DNA from: an uncultured Collinsella sp.
Lineage (GTDB): Bacteria > Actinomycetota > Coriobacteriia > Coriobacteriales > Coriobacteriaceae
Length of the DNA: 64,000 nucleotides
NCBI GenBank assembly: GCA_934630375.1
Contig: CAKTVQ010000006.1
Coordinates: 1 to 64,000, forward strand
Direction: 5' to 3'
Shown: piece after piece, positions 17,866 to 28,400 of the stretch
Position numbering within the stretch: position 1 is the first letter of the stretch
How the letters are laid out: every line of letters starts with the position of its first letter
Program-made: the position numbers and the translations under genes
Notes under the pieces: generated by a model
Told to the model about the DNA's origin: nothing
The model's database searches: none
What the model saw: only the letters and a program-made list of their open reading frames with translations

Positions 17866-20800
17866 TTAGCGCCCGTCGCCGCCCAGCAGTGCCAGAACAT
17901 CTTCGCGGGTAAACAGCGCCGACGAGATGCCGTCGCCGCCGAGCACGCTGTTGACCAGGTCGCGTTTGGACTCCTGCATCTGCATAATGCGTTCCTCGAT
18001 CGTGTCCTTGGCGATGAGCTTGTACACGGTCACGGTATGTTGCTGGCCAATACGATGCGCGCGGTCGGTCGCTTGGTCCTGCGCCGCCACGTTCCACCAC
18101 GGGTCATAGTGGATGACCACGTCGGCCGCCGTCAGGTTGAGGCCCACGCCGCCCGCCTTGAGCGAGATCAGAAACACCGGCACCTCGCCCGCTTGGAACT
18201 GCGCGACCATCTTGGCGCGGCTCTCCTTAGACGAAGCGCCCGTGAGCTTAAGGAAGGCGATGTCCTCCTTGGCCAAGCGCTTACCGATGATATCGAGCAT
18301 ACCCGTAAACTGGCTGAACAACAGGATGCGATGCCCGCCGTCGAGTGCGCCGTGCACGAGCTCCATGCACGTATCGAGCTTGGCGCTCCCCGCCTTGTAA
18401 TCCTCGTAGTGTAAACGCGGGTCGCAGCAGATCTGGCGCAGCTTGGTGAGCTCGGCGAGCACCTTGAGCTTGTCCTTCTTAAACTCCCCAGCCTCGCGGT
18501 GCTGCACCTGCTGGGCGATGCGGTCCTGGTTGGCCAGGTAGAGCTTGCGCTGCTCGCCGGTGAGCTGTGCCATGACGGTGTCCTCGATCTTCTCGGGCAG
18601 GTCGGCCACCACGTCTTCCTTAACACGGCGCAGCACAAACGGCGACACGAGCGCCTGCAGGCGAGCGGCGCTATCGCCCTCGGCATGCTCGACGGGGCTC
18701 TCAAAGCGCTTGGCAAACGACTCGCGCGTCCCCAAAAGGCCCGGCATCAAAAAGTCGAAGATGCTCCAGAGCTCGGAAAGGCGGTTTTCGATGGGCGTGC
18801 CCGTCAGGGCAAAGCGCACGCCGGCAGGCAGGCGCTTTGCAGCGCGCGCCACCTGCGTGAGCGGATTTTTAATGTATTGTGCCTCATCGAGCACCACGCG
18901 GGCAAAATCCTGCTCGACATATTCGTCGATGTCGCGGCGCATAAGGTCATACGACGTCACGACCACGTTGTGCTCGGCTGCGCCGGCAATTTGCACGCGA
19001 CGCTGCGCCTTGGCGCCCACGATGGCGCACACATCGAGCGAGGGCGCAAAGCGCTCCAGCTCGGCAGTCCAGTTGTACACGAGTGAGGCCGGGCATACCA
19101 CGAGCGTGGGCTTGGTGTCCCCCGCCTCCACGCGCGCCAGGATATGCGCGATCATCTGGAGCGTTTTGCCCAGGCCCATGTCGTCGGCCAAGATGCCGCC
19201 AAGGCCCAGGTGTTCGAGCGAGCCGAGCCACTGGTATCCGTCGACCTGGTAGCCGCGCATCGTTGCCTTGAGCGATGCCGGCACCGTAAAGTCCATCTTG
19301 CCGAGCGTGTCCAGGCGCTCGACGGTACGGTGGAACGCAGCGTCGCGATCGGCCTCGAGCGCCGGCGTGCGCGCGAGCATGCTATCGACAAAAAGGGTGC
19401 TCGACGCGGGAAGCGACACGCCGTCGAGCAGGTCGACGGCATCGACACCCAGATCTTCGGCAAGGCCAAACGCGGCGCGCGCTCCCTCATCCAGGCGCAC
19501 GATGTCGCCAGACGTCAGGCGCGCAAACGTCTGGTGGCGCTTGTACGAGTCCAGATAGATGGCAAGATCTGCCGCCGAAAGCCCGCTCGCGCCCAGCTCG
19601 ACGTCGAGCAGGTTACTCTTGACGGTCGCACGCACCGAAAGCTTGGGCGCAGGGCGGACCGAGACCTGGCGCAGGCGGTCGCTGAGCATGACCTCGCCCA
19701 GCTCGGACAGGGCGGACAGACCCTCGGTCAGCAGGCAGAACAAGCGGGCATCATCGCGTTCCCCAAACGCCAGGCCGCCCTCGTAGAAATCGAAGTACAG
19801 AGCCGCTGTATCCATAACGCGAAACTCCGCTATCTCGTCGCGGGGCGGCACGCCGGGGCGTTGCTCTTCGAAGGGACTGCCCGGAGCGCCCAGGCTAAAG
19901 AGATCCGCCGACCAATCGCCGTAGGTAACCGTAATCTTGCAGGTCACGAGCCCATCGTCGACGCCGATCGCCATAGCAAAGCTCGGCTCGGGTGCCACGG
20001 TATCGAGCGCGGCGGGCGCGGTGAGGTCGGTATAGTCGCGCAAAATGGGCAGCGCCATGCGGCAGAACTCACCCACCTGCTCGGCGGCAATATGGGCGGG
20101 CGTGCGGCACGGCAGTAAGCGTGACAAAAAAGATGCGGCATGCTGAGCAAATGCAGCGTCGGTACGGCGCGCGCGGCGCGTGTCAACCAAGTAGGCGGCA
20201 TCGCCCGACGCAAAGCAGTACATATCGGCGGGCAGGCGCAGGTCATAGCTACCACCAGCCGCCGGCGCGATTTTGGCGGCAAGGAGCGGCGGGCGCTTAG
20301 CCAGCGCCTCGTCCTCCCCTTCCGGAGGCACCTCAACCGCCACGTCATAGGTGCGATGCGTCGTCGTCCCCCGCGACCAGGCGGGCTCAAAGGAGATGGT
20401 CTGGCCGCGCAGCAGGTCCAGCACATATACGATGCTATGCTCGGACAGCGGCAACTGACGCTCGGCAACAAAACCGCTGCGGGCAAAGTCGTACGACGCC
20501 GAACGCGAGCTTGTGATGTCATCGAGATAGGCAACTGTCGTCACAACAAGGTTGAGCAGCTTTGCCGATGTTTCGTCAAAGGCCTCAGGTGAATGGGCAA
20601 ACGTAAGCTTCTTGCCGTACGAGAACATGCCGCCGCGCACGTAGGCATCGGCCATGCCGTCGATATCCTTGACCACGTAGGAGACCGATCCACAGCGGAT
20701 GCGGAACTCGAGCGCCCAGCTAAAGCGGTCAGCGAACAGCGGATTGTAGTACGGCACCAACGAGGGCTCCAACGCCGCTTTGGGGGCGTCGGGATCAACA

Positions 20801-21330
20801 GTACCGGCAAGCTTGCGACGCATGCTCGCCAGCTCATCCATGCGCGCGTCCGAAAGATCGGAGAGCGCCGCCACAAGGCTCGGGCTCGTGGGGACGGGCG
20901 CCGGAAAGGGAAAGTTGGGGTTGACGGCCGGCGCTTTTGGCGCGGTGCGTGCGGGCTGTTTCGGCTGTGCCGTAAACGTGCGGACCGGCGTGCGCAAACC
21001 TTCGACGGGCTCGGCGCCGCTGGCATCCAAATACGCCAGAGCCGTGGCAATAGCGTGCTTGCACATACCGGGGTAACGATAGGCGGCGGGGCAATCGCAG
21101 TCGTAGTCGATAACCTCGTGCTCGTCCACATCGAGTTCCACATGCGTCTTGTACAGGTCGCCGCGCGAACCGCGCACCGTGCCCTCGACCGTCACGTTCT
21201 TGGAAAAGCGCGAGCCGGAGTCCTCAAACGACAGCACGGCGCCGTTGAGCATGAGCGAACGCCCCTTCATAAAGGTGCCGCTGAGCGCCGCTTCCTTGCG
21301 AAGCGCCTGCATAAACGTCCCCTGCGCCAT
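17866..21330 (-). CDS. SWIM zinc finger SNF2-family helicase
   Basis: A 1154-residue DNA translocase of the bacterial RapA/SNF2 type. Residues 50-90 hold a SWIM zinc finger (CDC followed by CKH). The C-terminal half has all helicase motifs: I (DMGLGKT), II (DEAQ in place of DEAH), III (LTGTPIENRLSELWS), IV-V (LLFSQFTGML, SLKAGGVGLNLT) and VI (QATDRAHRIGQ). The middle 500 residues are the family-specific region. Such proteins remodel protein-DNA complexes, and the exact role is unknown. The ATG at 21330 follows GGAGGAAGTG. A nested palindrome lies just upstream. Confidence 0.92.
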   Translation of the reverse strand: MAQGTFMQALRKEAALSGTFMKGRSLMLNGAVLSFEDSGSRFSKNVTVEGTVRGSRGDLYKTHVELDVDEHEVIDYDCDCPAAYRYPGMCKHAIATALAYLDASGAEPVEGLRTPVRTFTAQPKQPARTAPKAPAVNPNFPFPAPVPTSPSLVAALSDLSDARMDELASMRRKLAGTVDPDAPKAALEPSLVPYYNPLFADRFSWALEFRIRCGSVSYVVKDIDGMADAYVRGGMFSYGKKLTFAHSPEAFDETSAKLLNLVVTTVAYLDDITSSRSASYDFARSGFVAERQLPLSEHSIVYVLDLLRGQTISFEPAWSRGTTTHRTYDVAVEVPPEGEDEALAKRPPLLAAKIAPAAGGSYDLRLPADMYCFASGDAAYLVDTRRARRTDAAFAQHAASFLSRLLPCRTPAHIAAEQVGEFCRMALPILRDYTDLTAPAALDTVAPEPSFAMAIGVDDGLVTCKITVTYGDWSADLFSLGAPGSPFEEQRPGVPPRDEIAEFRVMDTAALYFDFYEGGLAFGERDDARLFCLLTEGLSALSELGEVMLSDRLRQVSVRPAPKLSVRATVKSNLLDVELGASGLSAADLAIYLDSYKRHQTFARLTSGDIVRLDEGARAAFGLAEDLGVDAVDLLDGVSLPASSTLFVDSMLARTPALEADRDAAFHRTVERLDTLGKMDFTVPASLKATMRGYQVDGYQWLGSLEHLGLGGILADDMGLGKTLQMIAHILARVEAGDTKPTLVVCPASLVYNWTAELERFAPSLDVCAIVGAKAQRRVQIAGAAEHNVVVTSYDLMRRDIDEYVEQDFARVVLDEAQYIKNPLTQVARAAKRLPAGVRFALTGTPIENRLSELWSIFDFLMPGLLGTRESFAKRFESPVEHAEGDSAARLQALVSPFVLRRVKEDVVADLPEKIEDTVMAQLTGEQRKLYLANQDRIAQQVQHREAGEFKKDKLKVLAELTKLRQICCDPRLHYEDYKAGSAKLDTCMELVHGALDGGHRILLFSQFTGMLDIIGKRLAKEDIAFLKLTGASSKESRAKMVAQFQAGEVPVFLISLKAGGVGLNLTAADVVIHYDPWWNVAAQDQATDRAHRIGQQHTVTVYKLIAKDTIEERIMQMQESKRDLVNSVLGGDGISSALFTREDVLALLGGDGR

Positions 21331-21351
21331 CACTTCCTCCAATCTCACGCC

Positions 21352-21479
21352 GGGTAGCTAATTTGGGACGGGGCTATTTTAGCTACCCCCATATGTCGGT
21401 TGAGAATTATTCAAAATCCCAGCCATTCCGCCGTCAGCCAAAGGGTAGCTAAAATAGCCCCGTCCCAAATTAGCTACCC
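21352..21479. repeat. nested palindrome pair between SNF2 and dnaE genes
   Basis: Two perfect inverted copies of a 37-bp block, at 21352-21388 and 21443-21479, are separated by 54 bp. Each block is itself framed by GGGTAGCTAA and TTAGCTACCC, with GGGACGGGGC inside. It sits between the start of the SNF2 gene and the stop of dnaE, and could also act as a transcription barrier. No flanking duplication is visible. Confidence 0.85.
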
Positions 21480-21494
21480 TCAGCAAAGGCGCCG

Positions 21495-24400
21495 CTAGAT
21501 CACCGTTACTCTGCCCTGGTTGCCCACGATCGCCTTGGCCTCGGCCAGCAGCGGAATCGAGCGTGCGTTGACCTTGGCCGGCACCTCGGCGCGCAGCACG
21601 CGCCCGTCCACCTGCTCAATAAAGATCTCCACACGGTCGCCGCCCGGGTTGGTGGTGAGCACCGTGGCCAGGCGCGCCATATTGCCCTGGCTAAAGCGGC
21701 TGTTGGGTACCATGACCTCAAAGACCTTGGGCTTGTTGCTCTCCTCGTTGAGCTCCAGCGGCACGATCTCCTGCGCGATGATCTGGTCGCCGCGGTCCGA
21801 GCGCTCGAGCTTGCCCTTAATGCGCACAAACGCGTCGGACAGCTGCGCGCCGGTCTCGGGATCGACCTCGCCGTACAGATACCCCTCGGCCTCCTTGTAG
21901 GTCTTGGGGAACACCACGACCGTGGCCTCGCCTTCCATGTCCTCGAGCTGCACAATACCCATGGGGTCGCCATTTTTGGTCACGCGCTTGGACACACTCG
22001 AGACCATGCCGGCCCACCACAGTGCCTTGCCCTCGGGAATCTCCTGGTTGATGGTGCCGCCCGTGGGGTTTTGCACTTCGTAGCCAGTATCGATCTGCGA
22101 GAACGAGAAGTCGCGCGCTTTGCTGAGCGCATACTCAAACGGGCGCAGCGGGTGGTCCGAGACATAGATGCCCAGAACCTCCTTCTCCTGGCTCAGCTTA
22201 AGGTGGCGGTCCCACTCCTGGCCGTCCGGATCGGGCACGCTGACCTCAAAGCCCGAGCCCTCAACGTCGCCAAACATGTCGAAGAACGAGGTCTGGCCGC
22301 TCGCGCGGTCCTTCTGGCGCTTCACCGCGGCATCGATGATGTTCTCGGGGTTGTTCTTGTCCACAAAGTGCATCATCTGACGGCGCGGATAGCCCGTGGA
22401 GTCGAAGGCGCCTGCCTTGATCAGCGATTCGATCACGCGACGGTTGGCCTGACTCGAGTCCACGCGCTCGACAAAGTCGTGCAGCGTCTTAAACGGACCG
22501 CCCGCCTCGCGCTCGGCGATAATCGCCTGCGCCACGCCGGTGCCCACGCCGCGGATGCCGGCCAGGCCAAAGCGCACGCCTTCCTTGGTAGCCGTGAACT
22601 CGGTGCCGGACTCGTTGACGTCTGGCGACAGCACGGGGATGCCGTCGTGACGGCACGCCGAGACGTAGTGCACGATCTTGTCGGTCTTGCCCGTGTAGGA
22701 CGTCAGAACGGCCGCCATGTACTCGTGCGGATAGTGCGCCTTGAGCCATGCCGTCTGCATAACCAGAATGGCGTAACCGGCGGAGTGCGACTTGTTGAAG
22801 GCGTAGGATGCGAACTCGAGAACATCGTCCCAAATCTTCTGGGCGACCTCGCGCGTGTAGTTGTTCTTGATAGCGCCGTTCATCCAGTGGTCGTAGGTGG
22901 TCTCGTCCGAGCCATCCTCCCAGTGCAGCACCGTCGACGTGAGCAGCTTGATCTTTTTCTTAGCCACGGGCTTACGGATACGCGAGTCCGATTCGCCCTT
23001 GGAGAAGCCGCACATCTCGACGGAGATGAGCATAACCTGCTCCTGGTAGACCATGGTGCCGTAGGTTTCGCCCAGGATGTCGTCCAGGCGGTCGTCGTAG
23101 GAGACAGCCGGCTCCTTGCCGTTCATACGGTTGATGTAGGACGAGACCATGCCGGCGCCCAGCGGGCCCGGGCGGTACAGGGCGATCAATGCCACGACGT
23201 GCTTGTACTCGGTGGGCTTCATGTTCTTGATCGTGGCCGTCATGCCGGCGGACTCGACCTGGAAGACACCGGCGGTGTGGCCGGAGCCCATGAGCTTAAA
23301 GATCTCGGGGTCGTCAAAGGGAATCTCTTCCTCTTTGATGTCGATGCCGAAGTTCTTTTTGATGTTGGCCTTGGCCTTGGAGATAACCGTCAGCGTACGC
23401 AGGCCCAGGAAGTCCATCTTGAGCAGGCCCATGTCGGCGACGGTATGGCCCTCGTACTGGGTAATCTCGACGCCGCCCTTGGTATCGAGCTTGGTCGGCA
23501 CGTGCTCGTTGACGGGGTCGCGGCAGATCAGAACGGCGCACGCGTGCACGCCCTCGCCACGGGTGAGGCCCTCGATCGAGAGCGCCGTGTCGATGATGCG
23601 GCGGGCATCGTCGTCCTTTTTATAGGCCTCGGCAAAATCGGGGTTAAACAGATCCTCTTTGCCGGGTTGTTTGTCGAGCACCTGCTTGAGCTTGACCTTG
23701 GGGTCGCTCGAGACCATCTTGGACAGGCGCTGGCCCATGTAGACCGGGTAGTCCAGGACACGCGCGGCGTCGTTGATGGCCTGCTTGGCCTTGATGGTCG
23801 AGTAGGTGATGACGTGGGTGACTTTCTCGGGGCCGTAGAGCTGGCGAACGTGCTCCACGACCTCGAGGCGCCGCTCATCGTCGAAGTCCATATCGATATC
23901 GGGCATCTCGGTACGCTGCGGGGACAGGAACCTCTCGAACATCAGGCCGTTCTCGAGCGGGTCGAACGCGGTGATGTTCATGGCGTAGGCGACGATAGCG
24001 CCGGCGGCCGAGCCACGGCCGGGGCCGACGCCGATGCCGTTGTCTTTGGCCCATTGCACGTACTCGGCAACGATCAGGAAGTAGGCGGCAAAGCCCTTGT
24101 CGCAAATGACCTTGTATTCGTACTCAAAGCGCTCTTTGATGTTGACGCCACCGATCTCGCGCGTGGCCCAGTCGTCGCCGTAGTGCTGGCGCAGGCCCTT
24201 CTCGCACTCGCGGCGGAACTGGCTCTCGTGCGTCTCGCCGGGATCGAGCAGCGGGAAGCGCGGCAGGATGATGGAGTCCCAGTCCAGCTCAACGTAGCAC
24301 TTGTCGGCGATCTCGAGCGTGTTGTCGCAGGCCTCGGGGCAATACGGGAACATCGCCCGCATCTCCTCCTCGGTCTTCATGTAGAACTCCGAGCCGGTCA

Positions 24401-25298
24401 TGCGCATGCGGTTGGGGTCGTCGACCTTGGCATTCATACCGATGCACATGATGACATCCTGCACGGGCGCGTCCTCGCGGCGCAGGTAGTGGAAGTCGTT
24501 AGTGGCGATGACCTTGACGCCCACCTGCTTGGCGATATCGATGAGCGTACGGTCCATCTGCTCGTCGGTCAGGCCATTGTCGGTAGTGATGCCGTGTTCC
24601 TGGATCTCGATGTAAAAGTCGCCGGGTTCGAAGGTATCGCGGAAGGTCTCGGCCCACTTGATGGCGCCTTCCATGTCGCCGCGGTCGATGTACTTGGGGA
24701 TGATGCCAGCGATACAGGCGCTCGTGCAGATCATGCCCTTGGCGTGGCGGCGCAGGTTGTCGAGCGTCACGCGCGGCTTGTAGTAAAAGCCCTGCACGGC
24801 AGCCTCGGAGACCGTCTGCATCAGGTTGACGTAGCCCTCCTGGTCCTTAGCCAAAAGGATCATGTGGTAGAGCTCGGGCTTGTGGTCGCGGGCGAGCGTC
24901 TCGTCCGGCGTAAAGTAGACCTCGCAGCCAAAGATGGGCTTGATGACCAGGGGCGGCTTGAGCTCGTCGATGTTGCCCTTCTCGTCCCACATTGCCATGT
25001 CCTTAACGTACTGGGCATGCTCGCGCGGGTTTGCCTCGGGATCGGGCTCCACCAGCTCGTCGCGGCGGTCCTTTTCCAAGAAGGCCTTGTCGTGGCTCCA
25101 GGTTTTGTACTCGGGCGTGTTGTGGTTGACGGCGTCGCAGGCCAGCGCCAGGTCGGGCACGCCGTACATGTAGCCGTGGTCGGTAATGGCCACGGCGGGC
25201 ATGCCCAGCTCAACAGCACGATTGACCATATCCTGGATACGGGTTGCGCCGTCGAGCATGGAGAAAACAGTGTGGTTGTGCAGATGGACGAATGCCAT
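21495..25298 (-). CDS. dnaE: DNA polymerase III alpha subunit
   Basis: DnaE is the replicative polymerase. The 1267-residue protein opens with the PHP domain (FVHLHNHTVFSMLDG, AITDHGYM). The palm carries the catalytic aspartates (MPDIDMDFDDERR, near 455), then the fingers, the tandem HhH region and the C-terminal OB fold (GEATVVVFPKTY). It is somewhat longer than E. coli DnaE (1160), as in other actinobacteria. The ATG at 25298 begins MAFVHLHNHT, the standard start. A dispersed palindrome follows it upstream. Confidence 0.97.
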   Translation of the reverse strand: MAFVHLHNHTVFSMLDGATRIQDMVNRAVELGMPAVAITDHGYMYGVPDLALACDAVNHNTPEYKTWSHDKAFLEKDRRDELVEPDPEANPREHAQYVKDMAMWDEKGNIDELKPPLVIKPIFGCEVYFTPDETLARDHKPELYHMILLAKDQEGYVNLMQTVSEAAVQGFYYKPRVTLDNLRRHAKGMICTSACIAGIIPKYIDRGDMEGAIKWAETFRDTFEPGDFYIEIQEHGITTDNGLTDEQMDRTLIDIAKQVGVKVIATNDFHYLRREDAPVQDVIMCIGMNAKVDDPNRMRMTGSEFYMKTEEEMRAMFPYCPEACDNTLEIADKCYVELDWDSIILPRFPLLDPGETHESQFRRECEKGLRQHYGDDWATREIGGVNIKERFEYEYKVICDKGFAAYFLIVAEYVQWAKDNGIGVGPGRGSAAGAIVAYAMNITAFDPLENGLMFERFLSPQRTEMPDIDMDFDDERRLEVVEHVRQLYGPEKVTHVITYSTIKAKQAINDAARVLDYPVYMGQRLSKMVSSDPKVKLKQVLDKQPGKEDLFNPDFAEAYKKDDDARRIIDTALSIEGLTRGEGVHACAVLICRDPVNEHVPTKLDTKGGVEITQYEGHTVADMGLLKMDFLGLRTLTVISKAKANIKKNFGIDIKEEEIPFDDPEIFKLMGSGHTAGVFQVESAGMTATIKNMKPTEYKHVVALIALYRPGPLGAGMVSSYINRMNGKEPAVSYDDRLDDILGETYGTMVYQEQVMLISVEMCGFSKGESDSRIRKPVAKKKIKLLTSTVLHWEDGSDETTYDHWMNGAIKNNYTREVAQKIWDDVLEFASYAFNKSHSAGYAILVMQTAWLKAHYPHEYMAAVLTSYTGKTDKIVHYVSACRHDGIPVLSPDVNESGTEFTATKEGVRFGLAGIRGVGTGVAQAIIAEREAGGPFKTLHDFVERVDSSQANRRVIESLIKAGAFDSTGYPRRQMMHFVDKNNPENIIDAAVKRQKDRASGQTSFFDMFGDVEGSGFEVSVPDPDGQEWDRHLKLSQEKEVLGIYVSDHPLRPFEYALSKARDFSFSQIDTGYEVQNPTGGTINQEIPEGKALWWAGMVSSVSKRVTKNGDPMGIVQLEDMEGEATVVVFPKTYKEAEGYLYGEVDPETGAQLSDAFVRIKGKLERSDRGDQIIAQEIVPLELNEESNKPKVFEVMVPNSRFSQGNMARLATVLTTNPGGDRVEIFIEQVDGRVLRAEVPAKVNARSIPLLAEAKAIVGNQGRVTVI

Positions 25299-25399
25299 GT
25301 GATGAGCTCCGATGCGGGTTCGTGTTCTGACTGAACGATTTTACCGCACGGCACGGACAGCACCCGAACCTAGCCAAACCCACACGGCTCCTACTGCAG

Positions 25400-25462
25400 T
25401 TGCGGTGAAATACGGACTGATTGGCGGCTTTTCTGGCCAAAACAGTCCGTATTCCACCGCAA
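25400..25462. repeat. dispersed palindrome family B, copy 1
   Basis: Arms TTGCGGTGAAATACGGACTG (25400-25419) and its complement (25443-25462, one mismatch) enclose 23 bp. The same family occurs at 36436-36500. It sits between the dnaE start and the addA stop. Confidence 0.85.
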
Positions 25463-25472
25463 GTTATTGAGG

Positions 25473-28400
25473 CTAGAGGTTGTAGGTGACTACTTGGGGC
25501 TCGGCGGGTTCGACGAAGAGGGCCGGATCTGCCTGCTCCACGCGGACGAACTTGACCGTTACCGTCACAAAGCCCGCCTTGTGCAGAACGTCCGAATAGA
25601 CGCGCGCCTGCAGGGCATGCTTCTCCTGCAGCTGCTCCGGCGTCTCGTCCGGCGTGCCGCCCGTCTTGTAGTCGATAACCAGCGCGCGCGTGGGATCTGC
25701 CGGATCGGTCGCCAGCGCATCGATGGCGCCCTCGGCATACGCACCGTAGCGGGCGATGTCCTCGTCCTCGCAGCCCAGCGAGAAGAACGGCACCTCGGCG
25801 CGGACACACGGCCACGCGAGCAGCTCGGCACGGACCGCCGACCTGAGCCAGCGATTCAGGGCGACATCGAAACGCTCGCGTTGCTCCGGCGTCAGGTGCC
25901 ACAGACGTGCCAGCGCATCGGTGCGCTCGGCAGGAAGCTCGTCGACGCCCATCTCGATGAGCCACTGACAGGCGGCATGAAACGCCGAGCCCAAGGCCAT
26001 GGGATTGGCGGCAAGCTCGATAGCGGCCACACCCACATCCGTCATCTCGGAGCCATCCGACTCCGCATCGTCGCCAGCCTCGTCCATGGGCACGCGGGCC
26101 TCGGCCGCACGGTCCTCGGCCTCGGCATGCAGCGCCGCGGCAATCGACGAATAGCTGTACGAATCGCGCGCTGGATACGGGCAGGTGCCCATACGCACGC
26201 CCACGGCCTGGGGATACACAAGCTCAAACGCATCGGGCTCGGGGTCGGCAGGACCGGGAACGGCGACGCGGGCACCCGCATCAACAACCTCCGCTTCCGC
26301 ATCACCACGGACAAGCTTGCCCTCGGCATCCAGCGAAGCGTTAGCCTCAAACGTCTGCTCGCCAAAGGTAAAGTTTGCCAGCGAGATAAGCTCATAGTCG
26401 CCCGGCTGGGAATTGTCGAACACCAAGTGGTCGGCATCGAGCTGCGGCATACCCAGGCCCTGGCCAGGCAGAATACGGCGCAGCACGTCATAGGTCAGGT
26501 CGGACTCGACGTCGAAAGACGGCGCCGGCACCTTACCGCGGCTCACGGCGACGTCCATCGCCAGAATCACCAGCTCGCGCGCACGCGTCATGGCGACGTA
26601 GAGCAAGCGGGCCCGCTCCTCGAGCGAAAGTTGCAGGTCGTCGTTGCGCAGGCGCACAAATGCCTCGGCGGGAGAACCCGTCGCACAGACGTCGTCCATA
26701 AGTTCCGGCGAAAGCCACAGCGACGTACCCTTGCCCTTAAATGCGTGTTCAAACTGCTTTTTGACGTCGTCACCCTTGACGAACGCGCCGTCCGCGAGTT
26801 TAACGCCATCGAAGCGTGCCGGCAGCGCCACAACCTGCGCGCCGCCCTCGACACGCCCCATCTGGGCGGCTCCGGTCGACTTACGTACGCCAAAGCACTC
26901 GGAAACCGCCACGACCGGATATTCCAGACCCTTGGACGCATGCACCGTCATGATGCGCACCGCGCCGTTGCCATCCTCGTTGAGCGCGCCCGGCGCTTCC
27001 TTACCCGCCAAGAAACGATCGAAGGCGAGCGCAATGGAGCGCGGCGAGTTGCCGAACTCGGCCTCTGCCTCGGCCACGGCATCGAGCGCCTTGAGCACGT
27101 TGGCGGCGATGGCCTTGCCCTCGGGGCCACGCTGCGCCAGGCGCACAAACCAGCCCGAGGCGTTGACCACATCGCGAGCGATAACGGCAAACGAATCGCG
27201 GCCTACGCGACGGAACGCATAGCGCAGTACTTCGCGGGCACGCGTCACCAGTGGCAGATTCTGCAGGCCGGGCACGTCGCAGTCGCTCATAATACCCGCA
27301 TCGATATTGCGGCGCGAGGTCTCCCCCGTCTGCTCGTCGAGCTTGGTCGCCAGCGCCAAGAACTCCTGGGCACCGAGCGCAAACATCGGCGAGGCCAGCA
27401 CGGGCATAAGGCCCTGCGCCGTGTCCGCCGGGTTGGCAAGCGCGCACACCAGGGCACGAATCGTCTGTACCTCGGCAGCCTGGGCAAAGACCGAGCCGCC
27501 CGCGATGACGCAGTCGAGTCCCTGGTCGCGAAACGCCTGGGCATAGACGTCGGCATTGGTCATGCGGCCCAGCAGCAACACCATATCGCCCTGAGGCTGC
27601 CCCGCCTTGACGAGTGCATGGAACCGCTCGGCAATTGCACGGGCCTTGGCCTGCGTGCGCTCCTGCGTACTGCCGCCGACAACGAGCAGCGCCTGCCGAC
27701 GCGACGCCTCTGCCTCGAGCTTGTCTTCGCGCTCATCGCTCGGCTCAAGATCCAAGAACCCCTGCATCAAACCACCGGTGTCGCCGTCAAAGACACGCGC
27801 CACGTAGCGCAGGACCTCGTCGTGACTGCGGAAGTTGCGCACGAGTTTGACGAGCTCGCCGGCGGATGCCCCGGACGAAGCCGGTGCCCCAGACGAAGCG
27901 AGGACGGAGCCCGGGGTGCTGGCAGCTGCCGCCGCGCCCGAAGCGCCCACCTTGCGCTCCTGGCGGCGGAAGACCTCGACCTCGGCGCCACGGAAGCGAT
28001 AGATCGACTGCTGCGCGTCGCCCACCGTGCACAGCGCACGCTCGCCCGCACCCGTCAGGTAGCGAATCAGATCGACCTGCATCTGATCGGTGTCCTGGAA
28101 CTCATCAATCATGACCATCTTAAAGCGGCCCTCGTAGGCAGCTCGGATGGCGGGATAATCGCGCAGCGCCTCGTATGCCATGCGCAGCAGATCGTTGTTA
28201 TCGAGCGCGGACTGGTCGGCCTTGAGCGCGCGGTACTCCGCCTCTACGGCACGGGCGAGCCCCGTCAGCGCATCGAGCGCCTGATCGCCGCAAGCCAGCA
28301 CAATGTTGACAAACGTGTCGGCAGCCTCTGCCTTGAGCAGCTCGACATTCTCCTTGGGGAACATCTTGCTCGCACGCGGCATGCCGCACGACATCATGAG

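Noticed and set aside
22071-25334. A long plus-strand frame opposite dnaE
   Set aside because: The DnaE sequence on the minus strand is clearly genuine, and the plus frame has no start signal.
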